The notes beneath the pieces are model-generated. The model made no database searches and was not told the DNA's origin. It saw nothing but the letters and a program-made list of their open reading frames with translations. A stretch of 64,000 bases of DNA from an uncultured Pelagibacteraceae bacterium (GTDB lineage Bacteria; Pseudomonadota; Alphaproteobacteria; Pelagibacterales; Pelagibacteraceae), in the NCBI GenBank assembly GCA_902578525.1, contig CACHDJ010000003.1:1-64000 (forward strand), written 5' to 3'. Shown piece by piece: positions 19,566 through 28,658 of this stretch (its first letter is position 1; each line of letters starts with the position of its first letter). The position numbers and the translations under genes are program-made.

Positions 19566-19579
19566 ATATAGGTCTTTAA

Positions 19580-20392
19580 ATGCCTAATTTACTTAAATAT
19601 AAAAGTATATTTATTTCTGATGTTCATTTAGGTACCAAGGGTTGTCAGGCAAAAAAACTTTTAGAGTTTTTTAAAAACTCAAGATCCGAAAATCTTTATC
19701 TTGTAGGGGACATTATAGATATCTGGGAAATGCAAAAAAGTTTTTTTTGGCCTCAAGAACATAATGATGTAATCCAAAAAATTTTAAGAAAAGCTAGACA
19801 TGGTACCAAAGTTTTCTACATAATGGGTAATCATGACGAAATGTTAAGAAAATTTATTCCAATGCATTTTGGTGATATCCATATGGTTAATAGAGTTATT
19901 CATGAAACAAATGCAGGAAAAAAATATGTTGTTGTTCATGGTGATGCTTGGGATGGTGTTATGAAACATGCTAAATGGTTATCTAAACTTGGATCAATAG
20001 CCTATAATTTACTATTAAAATTAAATGTAATAATTAACTTTTTTAGAAGATTGAGAGGAAAAGAATATTGGTCTCTTGCAAAATTTTTAAAGTATAAAGT
20101 CAAAAATGCAGTTAAATATATTGGTGAATATGAAAAAACACTTTCAGATTATGCAAAAAGAAAAAAATTTGATGGAATTATTTGTGGCCACATCCATCAT
20201 GCTGAGGATAGAGACTTTAATGGGGTCAATTATTTAAATTGTGGAGACTGGGTTGAATCTTGTACCGCATTAGCCGAAAATTATGATGGTAGTTTTGAAA
20301 TATTATATTGGGACAAAATAAGAGAACAATATTTAGACGATAAAGAAATAATTAAACCAATTAAAACTGAAGAATTAAAAAAAGCTTCATAA
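19580..20392 (+). CDS. plcP: PlcP-type metallophosphoesterase (phospholipid-degrading, lipid renovation)
   Basis: A calcineurin-like phosphoesterase of 270 residues. Metal-binding blocks are FISDVHLGTKGCQAKK (about 10-25), LVGDIIDIWEM (about 42-52), IMGNHDEM (about 81-88), VVHGDAWD (about 117-124) and GIICGHIHHAE (about 197-207). These fit both LpxH-like UDP-diacylglucosamine diphosphatases and PlcP. The next gene is an Agt-type glycosyltransferase, and the pair sits in a phosphate locus behind a PhoB-like box. PlcP, which cleaves the head group off membrane phospholipids during phosphate starvation, is therefore the better call. In rhizobia and marine heterotrophs the plcP-agt pair carries out this lipid exchange. 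Many databases would name it UDP-2,3-diacylglucosamine diphosphatase. Confidence 0.82.
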   Translation: MPNLLKYKSIFISDVHLGTKGCQAKKLLEFFKNSRSENLYLVGDIIDIWEMQKSFFWPQEHNDVIQKILRKARHGTKVFYIMGNHDEMLRKFIPMHFGDIHMVNRVIHETNAGKKYVVVHGDAWDGVMKHAKWLSKLGSIAYNLLLKLNVIINFFRRLRGKEYWSLAKFLKYKVKNAVKYIGEYEKTLSDYAKRKKFDGIICGHIHHAEDRDFNGVNYLNCGDWVESCTALAENYDGSFEILYWDKIREQYLDDKEIIKPIKTEELKKAS

Positions 20393-20395
20393 TTA

Positions 20396-21403
20396 ATGAA
20401 AATTTTAATTGCTACAGATGCATATTTTCCACAAGTAAATGGTGTCGTAAGAACCTTACATGAAACAGGTAATGTATTAAAAGAACAAGGTCATAGAATA
20501 GAATATATTACACCTGACTTATTTTTTACTTTTCCGATGCCGAAATATAATGAAATTAAGTTGTCTATAAATGTATGGCCAAGAGTTGGTAATTTAATAA
20601 AGAAAATCAATCCAGATGCAATTCATATCGCTACCGAAGGCCCGATAGGCACTATGGCAAGAAGATATTGTTTAAAAAATAATCTAAAGTTTACTACGAG
20701 TTTCCATACAAGATTTGATAAATATCTAAAACTTTACTTTCCTATTATACCAGCAAAATGGGCTGAAAAATTCTTAGCAAATTTTCATAATAAGGCTGAG
20801 AGAATTTTAGTAACTACAGAGTCTATGAGAAAAGAATTAATCGATATAGGTATAGATGACAATAAAATGATTACTTGGACTAGAGGAGGAAATCATGGAG
20901 CTTTTAAGAACCCTAAAAAAATTGATTTACCTCATAAAAGACCTATTTGGATTTATGTTGGAAGAGTTGCAGTTGAAAAAAACATAAGAGCTTTTTTAGA
21001 ATGTGATTTAGAAGGTACAAAAATAATTATAGGAAAAGGACCTGATTTAAAAAAATTGAAAAAAGAATTCCCTAAAGATATTTTTTTAGGAGAAAAAACA
21101 AATGGTGAATTAGCATCACATTTTGCATCTTCTGATGTTTTTGTATTTCCAAGCAAAACAGATACATTTGGAATTGTAGTTACAGAGGCTTTAAATTGTG
21201 GAACTCCTGTAGCTGCTTATCCTGTTCCAGGTCCTAAAGATATATTTGAGGGCTCTAAAATAGATTGTTTAGATAATGATCTTAAAGTTTCAGCACATAA
21301 AGCTTTAAAAGTTGATCGAAATGATTGTCTTGAATTTGCAAAAAAATTCACTTGGGAAGAAACAGCAAAAATATTTTTTAATAATATTTCACCAAATCAT
21401 TAG
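20396..21403 (+). CDS. agt: Agt-type GT4 glycosyltransferase, glycolipid synthesis
   Basis: A 335-residue retaining glycosyltransferase of family GT4 (GT-B fold). The N-terminal acceptor domain begins ILIATDAYFPQVNGVVRTL and contains TSFHTRFDKYLKLYFP near residue 102. The nucleotide-sugar domain contains IYVGRVAVEKNIRAFLE near 187, and FVFPSKTDTFGIVVTEALNCGTPV near 250-273, which holds the EX7E-like element. It lies 3 bases after plcP. In the PlcP/Agt pathway this enzyme adds glucose or glucuronic acid to the diacylglycerol made by PlcP, giving phosphorus-free membrane lipids. That assignment rests on family and pairing; the sugar donor cannot be told from sequence. Confidence 0.85.
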   Translation: MKILIATDAYFPQVNGVVRTLHETGNVLKEQGHRIEYITPDLFFTFPMPKYNEIKLSINVWPRVGNLIKKINPDAIHIATEGPIGTMARRYCLKNNLKFTTSFHTRFDKYLKLYFPIIPAKWAEKFLANFHNKAERILVTTESMRKELIDIGIDDNKMITWTRGGNHGAFKNPKKIDLPHKRPIWIYVGRVAVEKNIRAFLECDLEGTKIIIGKGPDLKKLKKEFPKDIFLGEKTNGELASHFASSDVFVFPSKTDTFGIVVTEALNCGTPVAAYPVPGPKDIFEGSKIDCLDNDLKVSAHKALKVDRNDCLEFAKKFTWEETAKIFFNNISPNH

Positions 21404-21467
21404 TTAATTTTTCTTAATTTATTTGCATTAAAAAGAGTAATGATGCAAAATTAACCTATCTAAATTT

Positions 21468-22613
21468 ATGGAATATTTCGTCATTCTACTTATAGTTGTT
21501 ATAATTTATCTCCTCTATTTACTTAATCAAAAAAAAAATAAATCAATAAATACCGCTACAATAATTAATAAAAGAGAAGAAAAAACTAAAAGAGTAATTA
21601 TTGATGAACTAGAGGATCAGTTTTTTGCATTAAATAAATTTAACATAATTAAATATGCCAATCCAAGTGCATTAAAAAGATTTGGAAGTAATTTAATTGA
21701 TAAAAACATATCTTCTATAATTCGAAAACCAGAATTAATAGAAAATATTGAAAAAGCTATCGTAGAAAATAAAACAAAAAATATCGATGTTGAAATAGAC
21801 CTCCCATCATATCAATTCTATAAAATTTATATTATTCCTGGCCCAACTCATTTGTTTACTGAACCAGACTCTGTTGTGTTATTTTTAAAAGATTTTACTG
21901 AAATTACAAAAGCACAAAAATTTAAAACTGATTTTGTAGCAAATGTAAGCCATGAATTAAGAACACCTTTAATGGCAATCAAAGGATCACTAGAAACAAT
22001 TGAGGGCCCAGCGTCTGATGATGAAAAGGCTAAAAAAAAATTTATGAAAATAATGACTGATCAATCAAATAGAATGGAAAATTTAATTAATGATCTTTTA
22101 ATACTCACAAGAATTGAATTAGAAGAACACATAAGGCCAAACTCTTTAGTTGATATAAATGATCTTTTCAAAACAATCATCAGTAATTTTGAGATTATTT
22201 TAAAAAGAAAGAAATTAAATATTAATTTATCTCTCGCCAATCCAACAGTCGTTATTGGAGATGAAAAAAAATTACAAACTGTTTTTTCTAATCTTTTAGA
22301 TAATGCAATTAAGTATTCAAAGGAAAATAAGTCTATTTTTATATCAAGCAAAATTAGCGATGGTAAATTGTTAGAAAAAAATTTTATGATCAGTATTAAA
22401 GACGAAGGTGTTGGCATTCCTCAAAGATATATTTCTAGAATTACAGAAAGATTTTTTAGGGTAGATCTTGAACAAAGTAACAAGGTTGGTGGAACCGGTT
22501 TAGGATTAGCTATAGTTAAACATATAGTTACTCAACATCGTGGACATTATGAGATTCTAAGTGAGGAAAACCAAGGAACTGAAATTCAAATTTATTTACC
22601 AGCGAAAACTTAA
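21468..22613 (+). CDS. phoR: Phosphate regulon sensor histidine kinase PhoR
   Basis: Sensor kinase of 381 residues, expected to phosphorylate PhoB (encoded 6 kb downstream) when phosphate is scarce. One N-terminal membrane helix (about residues 3-21) is followed by a charged linker and a PAS-like domain (about 45-140). The phosphoacceptor motif is FVANVSHELRTPLMAIKGS, with His162. The ATPase domain shows NLLDNAIKYS, DEGVGIPQ, ITERFFRVD and GGTGLGLAIVKHI. The single membrane helix and lack of a periplasmic domain are as in classic PhoR, which senses through Pst and PhoU. It is separated from phoB by the pst genes, unlike the adjacent phoBR of enterics. Confidence 0.88.
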   Translation: MEYFVILLIVVIIYLLYLLNQKKNKSINTATIINKREEKTKRVIIDELEDQFFALNKFNIIKYANPSALKRFGSNLIDKNISSIIRKPELIENIEKAIVENKTKNIDVEIDLPSYQFYKIYIIPGPTHLFTEPDSVVLFLKDFTEITKAQKFKTDFVANVSHELRTPLMAIKGSLETIEGPASDDEKAKKKFMKIMTDQSNRMENLINDLLILTRIELEEHIRPNSLVDINDLFKTIISNFEIILKRKKLNINLSLANPTVVIGDEKKLQTVFSNLLDNAIKYSKENKSIFISSKISDGKLLEKNFMISIKDEGVGIPQRYISRITERFFRVDLEQSNKVGGTGLGLAIVKHIVTQHRGHYEILSEENQGTEIQIYLPAKT

Positions 22614-22703
22614 ATTTAAAAAGTGTTATATTGTAATAGTTTTAGAAGATTTTTTTAACAATTCTTTACTTGATTAATGTTAATCTTTTAATTAATTTTT
22701 TAT

Positions 22704-23312
22704 ATGGTTAAAATATTCAAAAATATTTTGATTTTTGCTTTTTTATTAAGCTCTATAACAACAAGTGTTTTTTCTAAAGATATCACAACATTATTAAGAA
22801 ATCAGCAACTTACAGTTTTTGATATTGGAATTTTTAGATTAGAAGCAGATTTAAAAACTTCATATCCTTCTATAAAAGATCATTTAGAAGTTACTGAAGC
22901 TGAATTTTATACAGACGTAGTTACCTCGTATTCTAAAAATTCAATTGATTTAATTGTTTCTGTTCCTATGAATAAAAATCTCAAGAAGGAAAATTATTTT
23001 TCAGATTCTTTTAGATGTAGGAATATTTTTAATTCTGTAAGAGATTTTTTATTGAGGAATGAAAATTTGAGTAATTACAGATATACTATGGCTACAAGTT
23101 ATTTAACCTCTATATTTTCAACCCCAAGTTCATGGCCTAGCTGGAGATATGATGAAGAAATTAGAGAAGAATTAGTAAACTTAGTAAAACTAGAAATAAC
23201 TTTACGTCCAAGCAATGAACTCGCTATTAATGAACAGGTAAACCCTGTTTCATGTATTGGTGGCCTAGAAACTGATATTGATCAGATAATTATTTCAAAA
23301 AAATACAACTAA
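22704..23312 (+). CDS. Uncharacterised exported protein in the phosphate locus
   Basis: I do not recognise the family. The 202-residue product has a clear signal peptide (FKNILIFAFLLSSITTSVFS, cleavage expected before KD at about residue 24). The mature part, about 178 residues, has two cysteines (FRCRNIF and VSCIGG) that could form a disulfide, and no obvious metal or nucleotide motif. It lies between phoR (90 bases upstream) and pstS (109 bases downstream), on the same strand. Its own upstream region holds a weak PhoB-like pattern (TGTAATA at 22632 and TTTAACA at 22654, two 11-base turns apart). Position suggests a periplasmic role in phosphate starvation; that is inference. Confidence 0.75.
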   Translation: MVKIFKNILIFAFLLSSITTSVFSKDITTLLRNQQLTVFDIGIFRLEADLKTSYPSIKDHLEVTEAEFYTDVVTSYSKNSIDLIVSVPMNKNLKKENYFSDSFRCRNIFNSVRDFLLRNENLSNYRYTMATSYLTSIFSTPSSWPSWRYDEEIREELVNLVKLEITLRPSNELAINEQVNPVSCIGGLETDIDQIIISKKYN

Positions 23313-23323
23313 AAAGTTACCTT

Positions 23324-23352
23324 TTTAACAAAAGTGTAACAATTCTGTAATA
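23324..23352 (+). promoter_or_regulatory. Triple PhoB box upstream of pstS
   Basis: Three direct 7-mers at exact 11-base spacing: TTTAACA (23324), TGTAACA (23335) and TGTAATA (23346). A weaker fourth (AAAGTTA) is one turn upstream. An AATAAA hexamer about 10 bases downstream could be the -10. This is the clearest PhoB-type site in the window and precedes the phosphate-binding protein gene. Confidence 0.8.
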
Positions 23353-23421
23353 TTAAAGATTCAATAAATTTATACGAGTCAGTCATCTTTTAATTAATAA
23401 ATAACGAAAGGATTAAAGATA

Positions 23422-24453
23422 ATGAAAAAACTAACTATAGTAATTGCTTCTTTAGTTGCACTTTCAATTGCAACTGTTGCTCAAGCAAGAGATCAAATTA
23501 AGATAGTTGGTTCTTCTACGGTATTCCCTTATGCAACAGTTGTTGCTGAAAGATTTGGTGGTTCAGGATTTAAAACTCCTGTAATCGAGTCTACTGGTAC
23601 TGGTGGTGGAGCTAAACTATTCTGTGCTGGTGTAGGTGAACAACATCCAGATATTACAAACGCATCAAGAGCTATGAAAGATAAAGAAAAAGCTCTATGT
23701 AAGAAAAATGGTGTAAATGAAATCGTTGAGATCGTAATTGGTAACGATGGTATTACATTAGCTTACAGCAAAGATGCAAAACCAGTAAACTTTACTAAAG
23801 AACATTTGTATTTAGCACTAGCTGCTCATACAGTTGTTGATGGTAAATTAGTTCCAAATATTTATAAAACTTGGGACCAAATTGACTCTAGTTTACCAAA
23901 ACAAAAAATTTCAGTGATGATCCCACCAGGAACATCAGGAACTAGAGATGCTTGGAATTCTTTAGTAATGAAAAAAGGTATGACTAAAGAAGCTAAAGCT
24001 CTTTATAAAGCTGGTTTTGAAGCTGGAAATAAAAAATACAAAAAACCTCAAAAACTTTACAGAGAAGATGGTGCTGCTATTGAAGTAGGAGAAAACGATA
24101 GTTTAATCATCCAAAAGTTAACTCAAGATAAAGATATGTTTGGTTTCTTTGGTTTCAGTTATTTCTTAGCTGCAAAAGATAAATTGCAAGCAGCAAGTAT
24201 TGATGGTGGACAACCATCATTGAAGTCTATTCAAGACTACAGTTATGCTGTTGCTAGACCTTTATTCTTCTACGTGAAAAAAGCTCACGTTGGAGTAATT
24301 CCAGGCTTACATGAGTTTGTGAAAGAATTCACAACGAAGAAAGCTATTGGAAAAGGTGGTTACCTAGCAGACATTGGTTTAGTGCCATTAGACTCTAAGT
24401 TGTATAAAACAACTAGAACTAATGCTACCAAACTAGTTGCTATGGGTAATTAA
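23422..24453 (+). CDS. pstS: Phosphate ABC transporter, periplasmic phosphate-binding protein PstS
   Basis: Captures phosphate in the periplasm for PstCAB. The 343-residue precursor has a signal peptide ending AQA near residue 22. The mature N-terminus reads KIVGSSTVFPYATVVAERF, followed by ESTGTGGGAKLFCAG, where Ser/Thr residues bind phosphate, and NASRAMK. The block IPPGTSGTRDAWNSLV near 180 is the second phosphate-binding loop. AAAGGAT is the ribosome-binding site. Codon use is enriched in preferred codons, as in aapJ, which suggests high expression. A terminator separates it from pstC, allowing excess PstS. A triple PhoB box lies 70 bases upstream of the start. Confidence 0.95.
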   Translation: MKKLTIVIASLVALSIATVAQARDQIKIVGSSTVFPYATVVAERFGGSGFKTPVIESTGTGGGAKLFCAGVGEQHPDITNASRAMKDKEKALCKKNGVNEIVEIVIGNDGITLAYSKDAKPVNFTKEHLYLALAAHTVVDGKLVPNIYKTWDQIDSSLPKQKISVMIPPGTSGTRDAWNSLVMKKGMTKEAKALYKAGFEAGNKKYKKPQKLYREDGAAIEVGENDSLIIQKLTQDKDMFGFFGFSYFLAAKDKLQAASIDGGQPSLKSIQDYSYAVARPLFFYVKKAHVGVIPGLHEFVKEFTTKKAIGKGGYLADIGLVPLDSKLYKTTRTNATKLVAMGN

Positions 24454-24476
24454 TTATTCCTCAGTTAACAAATGAT

Positions 24477-24509
24477 AAAAAAGGGGGTCTTTTTAGACCC
24501 CTTTTTTTT
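24477..24509 (+). terminator. Rho-independent terminator after pstS
   Basis: Hairpin GGGGTCT-TTTT-AGACCCC flanked by A-run and T-run (eight T). It lies between pstS and pstC, so it likely lets only a fraction of transcripts continue into pstCAB-phoUB. The arrangement parallels that after aapJ. Confidence 0.9.
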
Positions 24510-24544
24510 AAATTAAGAGTACAGTCCTCAATAAAGGAGATTCT

Positions 24545-25930
24545 TTGAACTTAATATTATTTACATTTATTGTTCTTCTAGGTTTCACAAGTTATTATTT
24601 TGGACGCAAAAAAGCATATACAATTCAATCTACAAAAAAAAGATTAACTGCATTACCACAATTTTATGGTTATTATCTTGCAATCTGGTGTGCAATACCA
24701 GCCTTTATAATTTTTTCTTTATGGGCAATTTTCGAGCCCACAATTGTAAAACTATTAATCTTAAGTGATTATTCAAATCAAGGTTATCTTGATGATGAAT
24801 TAAATTTAATATACGAAAAAACAAAAGCATTGTCTCGAGGTCAATTCACTGGAGAAATTACACCTTTTATTGAGGCTTCAGCTGAAAAATATTTAAGTCT
24901 TCGATCAATAGCTCAAAGTTCAAAAGTTGTTATAGTATTATCTGCAATTATTGCCTCTGTTGCTTACGCATATAAAAGAATTTCATCTAATTCTAGAACA
25001 AGAGAACCAGTTGAAAAATTTTTAAACGCAGTTTTATTTACAGCTTCTTTAGCTGCAATATTAACTACTGTTGGAATAGTTTTCTCACTTATATTTCAAA
25101 CTATAGATTTTTTTAAAGTAATTCCATTATTTGATTTTGTCTTTGGAACTCACTGGTATCCAGCAAAAGCTTTTGTTAGAGATTCTTCTGAGGCTTTAGA
25201 TCCGACAATGTATTCCGATACTTTTGGAGCAGTCCCTATTTTTGCAGGTACTTTTTTTATTGCATTTATTGCTATGTGCGTTGCTATCCCAATTGGATTA
25301 ATGAGTGGAATTTATTTAGCTGAATATGCATCAACTAAAGTTAGACAATATGCAAAACCATTAATTGAAATTTTAGCTGGTATACCAACAGTTGTTTATG
25401 GTTTTTTTGCTGCCCTAACTGTTGGACCATTTTTGAAAGAATTAGGAACTTCAATGGGTCTTGAAGTTTCAGCTGAAAGTGCTTTAGCAGCAGGAGGGGT
25501 AATGGGTATTATGATTATACCATTTATTTCAAGTTTAAGTGACGATGTCATTACAAGTGTGCCTCAAAGTTTAAGAGATGGAAGTTACGCTATGGGAGCA
25601 ACTAAATCAGAAACAATTAAGAGAGTTATTTTTCCCGCGGCATTGCCGGGGATAGTTGGATCTATTTTACTTGGTGTTTCAAGAGCTATTGGAGAAACAA
25701 TGATAGTTGTTATGGCCTCTGGTTTAGCTGCTAATTTAACTTTAAATCCTTTAGAGTCTACTTCAACGATTACAGCTCAAATTGTAGTTATTCTAATTGG
25801 TGACCAAGCTTTTGGCGACCCAAAAACGCAAGCTGCTTTTGCTTTAGGTATGTCATTATTTTTAGTAACACTTTGTTTAAATATTGTGGCCTTGAGAGTA
25901 GTTAAAAAATATAGAGAAAAATATGAATAA
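24545..25930 (+). CDS. pstC: Phosphate ABC transporter permease PstC
   Basis: Membrane permease of the high-affinity phosphate importer, 461 residues. The start is a TTG preceded by AAAGGAGATTC, a strong ribosome-binding site at correct distance, giving MNLILF. The long N-terminal extension (residues 1-230) with extra membrane helices is typical of alphaproteobacterial PstC. The transport domain has YLAEYAS near 263, EILAGIPTVVYGFFA near 280-294 and the ABC-contacting DGSYAMGATKSETIKRVIFPAALPGIVG near 350-377. The end overlaps pstA by 8 bases. It follows the post-pstS terminator, so it depends on read-through or an internal promoter. Confidence 0.93.
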   Translation: MNLILFTFIVLLGFTSYYFGRKKAYTIQSTKKRLTALPQFYGYYLAIWCAIPAFIIFSLWAIFEPTIVKLLILSDYSNQGYLDDELNLIYEKTKALSRGQFTGEITPFIEASAEKYLSLRSIAQSSKVVIVLSAIIASVAYAYKRISSNSRTREPVEKFLNAVLFTASLAAILTTVGIVFSLIFQTIDFFKVIPLFDFVFGTHWYPAKAFVRDSSEALDPTMYSDTFGAVPIFAGTFFIAFIAMCVAIPIGLMSGIYLAEYASTKVRQYAKPLIEILAGIPTVVYGFFAALTVGPFLKELGTSMGLEVSAESALAAGGVMGIMIIPFISSLSDDVITSVPQSLRDGSYAMGATKSETIKRVIFPAALPGIVGSILLGVSRAIGETMIVVMASGLAANLTLNPLESTSTITAQIVVILIGDQAFGDPKTQAAFALGMSLFLVTLCLNIVALRVVKKYREKYE

Positions 25931-27191
25931 AAATAAAGAACAATTATTAAATAAAAGATATAAAGCTGAACAGCGATTTCGCTTATACGGTCTGAGTGCA
26001 ATTTTTATGGCACTTTTATTTTTAACAATCTTTATTTTTAAAATTTTTTCAACTGGCTATTCAGCTTTTCAAAAAACATGGCTTATTGTTCCAGTAACTT
26101 TCGATGCTGAATTAATGATGTTAGACCGAAATCCTTCTAAAGAAGATTTACAGGACGCTGATTATTACGATATAGCATTAAAATCAATGGCTGATTTAGA
26201 TCCAAACGCCAATGAAGATCAAGAAAATGAATTGAAGAGAATGGTTTCTTATTTCTTTGAAAAAGAAATTAAAAATGAACTTTTAAATGACCCTAGTTTA
26301 ATAGGAAAAACAAAAGAGGTTTATTTAACTGCTTCAGATGATCTAGATCAAGTTTTTAAAGGAAATTATCCAAGAGATTTACCTGAAGATCAAAGAAGAG
26401 TAAGCGATTATCAATTAAAAATTTTTGATCAACTTGTTGCAAATGGTAAGGTTGAAAGTAAATTTAATATTAGCTTTTTTACAAATGCTGACTCAAGAGA
26501 AGCAGAACTAGCTGGAATAGCAAGTTCATTTATGGGCTCAATTTTTTCTATACTTGTTTGTTTAATGATAGCTTTTCCTGTAGCGGTTCTAGCAGCAATC
26601 TATCTTGAAGAATTTGCCCCTAAAAATAGATTTACTGATTTTATTGAAGTAAATATAAATAACTTAGCAGCAGTTCCATCTATAGTTTTTGGTCTATTAG
26701 GGTTAGGAGTTTTATTGGCTATATTTCAACTACCAAGGTCTACCCCATTAGTTGGAGGTATTACTTTGTCCTTAATGACCTTACCAACAATAATCATAGC
26801 TGCCAGAGCATCTTTAAAAGCAGTTCCGCCAAGTATAAGAGAGGCAGCACTTGCTATGGGAGCAAGTCGAATGCAAACCACAATGCATCATACTGTTCCT
26901 CTTTCAATGCCTGGCACGTTATCAGGAACAATAATTGGTTTAGCTCAAGCTTTAGGAGAAACTGCACCCCTCATTTTAATTGGAATGGTTGCTTTTGTTA
27001 ACACGATACCTGGATCACCTATGGATCCTGCTGCAAGTTTACCAGTTCAAATTTATATTTGGGCTGAAAGTGCTGAAAGAGGATTTGTAGAAAAAGTTTC
27101 GGCATGTATAATGGTCCTTCTTGGCTTTTTAATAACAATGAACTTATTTGCCCAAATAATAAGACATAAGTTTGAGAAAAAATGGAGTTAA
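25923..27191 (+). CDS. pstA: Phosphate ABC transporter permease PstA
   Basis: Second membrane permease of the importer, 422 residues. The first 190 residues form the alphaproteobacterial N-terminal extension (DUF3333-like). It has a membrane helix at about 20-45, followed by an acidic soluble region rich in Asp and Glu. The transport domain shows YLEEFAPKN near 236, [20 protein letters not shown] near 251-270 and the coupling loop [26 protein letters not shown] near 310-335. It overlaps pstC by 8 bases and is followed by pstB after one base. The periplasmic or cytoplasmic function of the extension is not known to me. Confidence 0.93.
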   Translation: MNKNKEQLLNKRYKAEQRFRLYGLSAIFMALLFLTIFIFKIFSTGYSAFQKTWLIVPVTFDAELMMLDRNPSKEDLQDADYYDIALKSMADLDPNANEDQENELKRMVSYFFEKEIKNELLNDPSLIGKTKEVYLTASDDLDQVFKGNYPRDLPEDQRRVSDYQLKIFDQLVANGKVESKFNISFFTNADSREAELAGIASSFMGSIFSILVCLMIAFPVAVLAAIYLEEFAPKNRFTDFIEVNINNLAAVPSIVFGLLGLGVLLAIFQLPRSTPLVGGITLSLMTLPTIIIAARASLKAVPPSIREAALAMGASRMQTTMHHTVPLSMPGTLSGTIIGLAQALGETAPLILIGMVAFVNTIPGSPMDPAASLPVQIYIWAESAERGFVEKVSACIMVLLGFLITMNLFAQIIRHKFEKKWS

Positions 27192-27192
27192 A

Positions 27193-27948
27193 ATGATAAA
27201 GATTAAAGCAAAAGATGTTGATGTTTTTTATGGAAAAAAACAAGCGCTCTTTAATATAAGTTTAGATATTGAGGAAAATCAAGTAACAGCATTAATTGGT
27301 CCATCTGGTTGTGGTAAATCAACTTTCCTAAGATGTCTTAATAGGATGAATGATGTAATTGATATCTGCAGTGTTAAAGGAGAAATTTTAATTAATGACT
27401 TTAATATCAATGATAAAAGTTGTGATGTTGTAAGACTAAGAGAAAAAATTGGTATGGTTTTTCAAAAACCTAATCCTTTCCCAAAAACTTTATATGAAAA
27501 TGTATCTTACGGTCCAACAATTCATGGTATGGCTCAATCAAAACAAGAAATGGATGAAATTGTTGAAACTAGCTTAAAAAAAGCTGCACTATGGGAAGAA
27601 GTAAAAGATAGATTGCATGAACCTGGAACTGGATTATCTGGAGGACAACAGCAAAGACTTTGTATTGCTAGAGCGATTTCTGTAAGACCAGAAGTTATAT
27701 TAATGGATGAGCCTTGTTCAGCATTAGATCCAATAGCAACAGCACAAATTGAAGAATTGATTGATGAGTTAAAAAAAGAGCACACAATAATAATTGTAAC
27801 TCATTCTATGGCTCAAGCGGCACGTGTATCTCAAAATACAGGTTTTTTTCACTTAGGACAATTGATAGAACATGGATCTACTGATAAAATATTTAAGAAT
27901 CCTGATAATACAAAAACCCAGGACTATATAACCGGGAGGTTTGGATAA
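27193..27948 (+). CDS. pstB: Phosphate ABC transporter ATPase PstB
   Basis: ATP-binding subunit of the phosphate importer. I place the start at the ATG at 27193 ([16 protein letters not shown]). The track's TTG at 27172 adds seven residues that overlap pstA and lack family support. The 251-residue product has Walker [21 protein letters not shown] near residue 34, the PstB-typical [20 protein letters not shown] near 87, signature [15 protein letters not shown] near 143, Walker [17 protein letters not shown] near 166 and switch His in VTHSM near 201. The gene starts one base after pstA, and its end abuts the phoU start (TAATG). Confidence 0.95.
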   Translation: MIKIKAKDVDVFYGKKQALFNISLDIEENQVTALIGPSGCGKSTFLRCLNRMNDVIDICSVKGEILINDFNINDKSCDVVRLREKIGMVFQKPNPFPKTLYENVSYGPTIHGMAQSKQEMDEIVETSLKKAALWEEVKDRLHEPGTGLSGGQQQRLCIARAISVRPEVILMDEPCSALDPIATAQIEELIDELKKEHTIIIVTHSMAQAARVSQNTGFFHLGQLIEHGSTDKIFKNPDNTKTQDYITGRFG

Positions 27949-28655
27949 TGTCTGAAGCACCACATACAGTTAAATCTTACGAAGAAGAACTAAAAAACCT
28001 GAATGCTAATATAATTAAAATGGGAAGTGCATGTGAGGATGCTTTAGGTAAAGCAATTCAAGCCATCACAACAAGAAATAGCGATATTGCAGAAAATGTA
28101 ATTCAAGATGATGAAAAAATAGATAAATATGAAGCCTTGATTGAACAACAAGTTGTAAATTTAATTGCTTTAAGACAACCTATGGCAATTGATTTAAGAG
28201 AGACAGTAACGGCTTTGAAAATGTCTTCAGATTTAGAAAGAATAGGTGATTTAGCAAAAAATATATCCAAGAGAACACTTTTGCTAAATGAAAATCTTCC
28301 AAAGAATTTGGTAGATTCACTAAATAGAGTATCTACCAATGTTCAAAAACAATTAAAATCAACATTAGACGCTTATTTAGAAAGATCTGCGCCAATGGCA
28401 GTAAATGTTTGGGAAGGTGATGAGCAAATAGATGATCTAACAAATCTTTGTATGCAAGAAGTTATAAAATATCTTAAAGAAAATGAAAAAAATTTAGACG
28501 ATGGAACTCACTTGTTGTTTGTGACCAAAAATGTTGAGCGTATTGGTGATCATACTACAAATGTTGCAGAACAAATTTATTATTTAGTTAAAGGTGAATA
28601 TTTAGAAGGTGACAGACCTAAGGGTACTGAGCCAATTGTAACTGGAGAAAAATGA
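27948..28655 (+). CDS. phoU: Phosphate signalling protein PhoU
   Basis: Negative regulator that links PstSCAB occupancy to PhoR kinase activity, a cytoplasmic three-helix-bundle repeat protein. The 235 residues form two PhoU repeats. Each has a metal-binding helix with E/DxxxD character: LRETVTALKMSSDLERIGDLAKNI near residues 82-105, and LLFVTKNVERIGDHTTNVAE near 186-205. It overlaps pstB by one base (TAATG) and is 3 bases from phoB, so it belongs to the pstCAB-phoU-phoB operon. Confidence 0.95.
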   Translation: MSEAPHTVKSYEEELKNLNANIIKMGSACEDALGKAIQAITTRNSDIAENVIQDDEKIDKYEALIEQQVVNLIALRQPMAIDLRETVTALKMSSDLERIGDLAKNISKRTLLLNENLPKNLVDSLNRVSTNVQKQLKSTLDAYLERSAPMAVNVWEGDEQIDDLTNLCMQEVIKYLKENEKNLDDGTHLLFVTKNVERIGDHTTNVAEQIYYLVKGEYLEGDRPKGTEPIVTGEK

Positions 28656-28658
28656 TTT

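Noticed and set aside
22632-22671. PhoB box for the unknown exported protein
   Set aside because: Only two poor 7-mers two turns apart and no good -10; mentioned with the gene but not listed as a feature.
27172-27192. TTG start for pstB as in the ORF track
   Set aside because: It adds seven residues inside pstA; the ATG at 27193 matches the usual PstB N-terminus.
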